DNA from: Prototheca cutis
Lineage: Eukaryota > Chlorophyta > Trebouxiophyceae > Chlorellales > Chlorellaceae
Length of the DNA: 64,000 nucleotides
Reading direction: 5' to 3'
Assembly (NCBI GenBank): GCA_002897115.2
Contig: BCIH01000010.1
Location: forward strand, 42,258 to 106,257
This document shows positions 62,159 to 64,000 of the stretch, piece by piece (the first letter of the stretch is position 1; each line of letters begins with the position of its first letter). A program made the translations under genes and the position numbers. The notes beneath the pieces are model-generated. The model searched no databases. It was not told where the DNA came from and worked only from the letters and a program-made list of their open reading frames with translations.

Positions 62159-62827
62159 GCCACTAAATCTAGCACCCCTCCCCCGCGCCTGTTCCGCTGC
62201 TCACTCGCCAAAGATGTTCAAAATGAATACATGCGGCTGAACTACGGTTTGGCAATGAAGAATTCCATTGCATGCAGCGAGAGGTTACGCTGTGCGTGGA
62301 TGAATATCCTGGGGATTCGACGGCAGCGCGACTCAAACTGCAAGAAGGGAACTGTCATTTTGAGAGCACGGTCCCTTCCCAGGATTCCCATCCCCACAGC
62401 CCACACCGCCGGGATAATGCACTGTTAAGGCATTGTTGTTGTACAGTGCACATCTCAATGTGGTATAGGCTGGCCCTACCGTGAAAGATAGAGGCATGTC
62501 ACCCACATTCTGTCCACAGGTGCATGCCTGACCAGGAGGGAGTCGTGGTCTCGGGTACAACCCAGGTGCACAGCACGGCACGCCATTTAGAGTATTATGC
62601 CATGCAGGGCAAAATAATGCAGCCAGCTCAGCCAGCAACAGCGTCACATCACCCCGGGGGTTGCTGGGCATCACTGATGGCTGTGAATTGTCACCCCCCA
62701 CAGGGCAAGAGGAAGGTGGACGACCATCTTAGTGATGGGCCACCTCCGGAGTTGCTTTCCCTTTTTTCGGGGCAGGGGAGGAGCCCCCAGGGTGCAAAAC
62801 CCCTGTTTGGAAGGCTATGACCTCCCA
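62159..62827. other. 5' flank of MMADHC, no gene seen
   Basis: About 670 bp between the MMADHC start and the tetranucleotide array. No exon or RNA gene supported. Confidence 0.45.
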
Positions 62828-62909
62828 GGATGGATGGATGGATGGATGGATGGATGGATGGATGGATGGATGGATGGATGGATGGATGGATGGATGGACG
62901 GATGGACGG

Positions 62910-62942
<33 letters not shown>

Positions 62943-63028
62943 CGGATGGATGGACGGATGGATGGATGGATGGACGGATGGACGGATGGATGGACGGATG
63001 GATGGATGGATGGACGGATGGACGGATG
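62828..63028. repeat. (GGAT/GGAC)n tetranucleotide array
   Basis: About 50 tandem 4-bp units over 200 bp. GGAT dominates, with GGAC variants in the distal three quarters. No stop codon occurs in any frame, so the repeat gives long but meaningless open frames. Confidence 0.97.
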
Positions 63029-63829
63029 TTCGTCAGCACTGCAGCGCTGGAAGTGCTCCAGCCGTTGGCCGGTCTTCCGCAGGGGCTCTGCACGATGTGC
63101 CTCATGTTCAGACACGCCATCAAGTCTCTGTTCCAGAGACGATACTCGCCGTTCGGGGGGTGGTGGTCTTTGTCAGTGCAGCACCAGCTGATGGCACCGC
63201 ACTGTGGGCGTCTGCTCCCTGTGGTATGGGCGTGGGCTGGGACCGACCTGCCCTGCCTTTCAAAAAGGAGCCCAGCCCATCCTCTGAGCGACGCGGCCAG
63301 GGAATGCGGTCCAACAGGCATCTTGTTTGAAAAACATGCCCTTGCTGTGCAGGTGGGAATCTTCTGACGGATCTCGGCAAGGCTTCATCATTTTGCCCTG
63401 CACGGCACACTAGTGATGGGCGGGCTGGGCACGCGCACCGTCAGCAAACGCCGTTTGCTCCCACGTCCTGGTGTGGGCGCAACTTGACCGACAAGGACTC
63501 TAGGACGAGCAGCACCCCGCAGTCCCTGATCCGCAAGAGACAATGGAGCACCCCCAAACTGACCTTGAAGACCCTGACCCCTACGTTGACCGACTACAAA
63601 CTGTCCCATCCCTGCCTTCACTTCTTCAGTGGGCATGTAATCCTATTACCAGCGGAGCACTGCAACCCCGTAGTGAACTCATACAGTTAGTACAGGATTG
63701 CGTAGGGATTAGCTGCGGTGTGTCCAATGGGACAGGCCGGCCGCGTTCACGGCTGCACACGAAAAGGCCTGGTCAGCTGTACGCTTTCCCGGTCAACAAT
63801 TTGCGCAATGGCAGAAGCAAAGATGTGTC
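63029..63829. other. Intergenic, no gene seen
   Basis: About 800 bp between the tetranucleotide array and the permuted tRNA-Val. Short open frames without domains only. Confidence 0.45.
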
Positions 63830-63944
63830 CGCGAAAGGTCCCCAGTTCGAGCCTGGGTGGTTGCAGCGCTGTCAGCCGCCGACTGGCGCGCAACACCAAT
63901 TCTCTGCAACCATGGCGCAGTCGGTTCAGCGCGTTCGCCTCACA
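63830..63944 (+). tRNA. Circularly permuted tRNA-Val (anticodon CAC)
   Basis: The 3' half comes first: position 38 at 63830, stem GCGAA 63831-63835, variable AGGTC, T arm 63841-63857 with loop TTCGAGC, acceptor TGGTTGC 63858-63864 and discriminator A at 63865. After a 40-nt linker comes the 5' half: acceptor GCAACCA 63906-63912, D arm 63915-63932 with a GCGC/GCGC stem, stem TTCGC 63934-63938, and loop CTCACA 63939-63944 with anticodon CAC at 63941-63943. Every stem pairs perfectly after rejoining 63944 to 63830. Leader AAAGA (63819-63823) can pair with trailer TCTTT (63948-63952). The acceptor sequence differs from common eukaryotic tRNA-Val, but the anticodon and AGGTC-T-arm are typical. Confidence 0.92.
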
Positions 63945-63949
63945 CTCTC

Positions 63950-63963
63950 TTTTTGCCTTTTTT
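63950..63963 (+). terminator. RNA polymerase III terminator of the tRNA-Val gene
   Basis: Two T runs (five T at 63950-63954 and a second run starting at 63958) follow the permuted 5' half by a few nucleotides. Confidence 0.65.
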
Positions 63964-64000
63964 GGACTTGCAGGAGTTCAATCTGCTTTGTTCTGAATTT

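Noticed and set aside
62732..63367. Open frames encoding WMDG or HPSI repeats
   Set aside because: Direct translation of the GGAT array; all frames are open by repeat arithmetic.

Overview
This window is a gene-dense stretch of nuclear DNA from a eukaryote, most likely a chlorophyte green alga. A trebouxiophyte such as a Chlorella relative is my best guess, but the lineage is inferred, not proven. Pointers: GC-rich coding DNA, many short GT-AG introns that often open GTGCGT or GTGAGT, the green-algal poly(A) signal TGTAA downstream of several genes, and plant-type genes (isopropylmalate dehydrogenase with a transit peptide, YGGT/CCB3-like protein, FAX-like protein, nucleoplasmin-domain FKBP, IBR3-type fusion ending in a peroxisomal signal). 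All models read with the standard code. Scattered single Ns and one 31-N gap are assembly features.

The most striking content is three tRNA genes, all circularly permuted: the 3' half lies upstream of the 5' half, and both breaks fall at the canonical intron position 37/38. They are tRNA-Gln(CUG) at 243-353 (+), tRNA-Thr(AGU) at 502-588 (-) and tRNA-Val(CAC) at 63830-63944 (+). I found no conventionally ordered tRNA.

I built 25 protein gene models, 24 of them multi-exon with consistent reading phase throughout. Left to right: NIPA/DMT-like membrane protein (+), mitochondrial ADP/ATP carrier (-), ABC1/ADCK kinase (-), PNRC-motif protein (+), KEN-box securin/PATRONUS-like protein (+), METTL-type methyltransferase (-), tRNase Z (-), RER1 (+), FAX/TMEM14-like (-), YGGT family (+), SAMHD1-like dNTPase (-), IBR3/ACAD10-like fusion (+), DNA polymerase iota-like (+), unknown type I membrane protein (-), 3-isopropylmalate dehydrogenase (+), secreted His/Asp-rich protein (-), nucleoplasmin-like FKBP (-), THOC7-like (-), Topors-like RING protein (+), DDX11/CHL1 helicase (-), unknown membrane protein (-), unknown disordered protein (+), WDR20-like (+), DDX1 (-) and MMADHC/CblD (-).

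There is no operon logic; genes are housekeeping and lie in convergent and divergent pairs with short spacers. Themes recur: genome and dNTP maintenance (polymerase iota, DDX11, SAMHD1), RNA processing (tRNase Z, DDX1, THOC7, PNRC) and organelle metabolism. Seven of roughly 86 inferred introns need a GC-AG donor, and several introns place (CA)n or homopolymer tracts next to splice sites. The longest gene-free stretch is 9084-11400, which holds hairpins and a 30-bp tandem repeat but no gene I can support.
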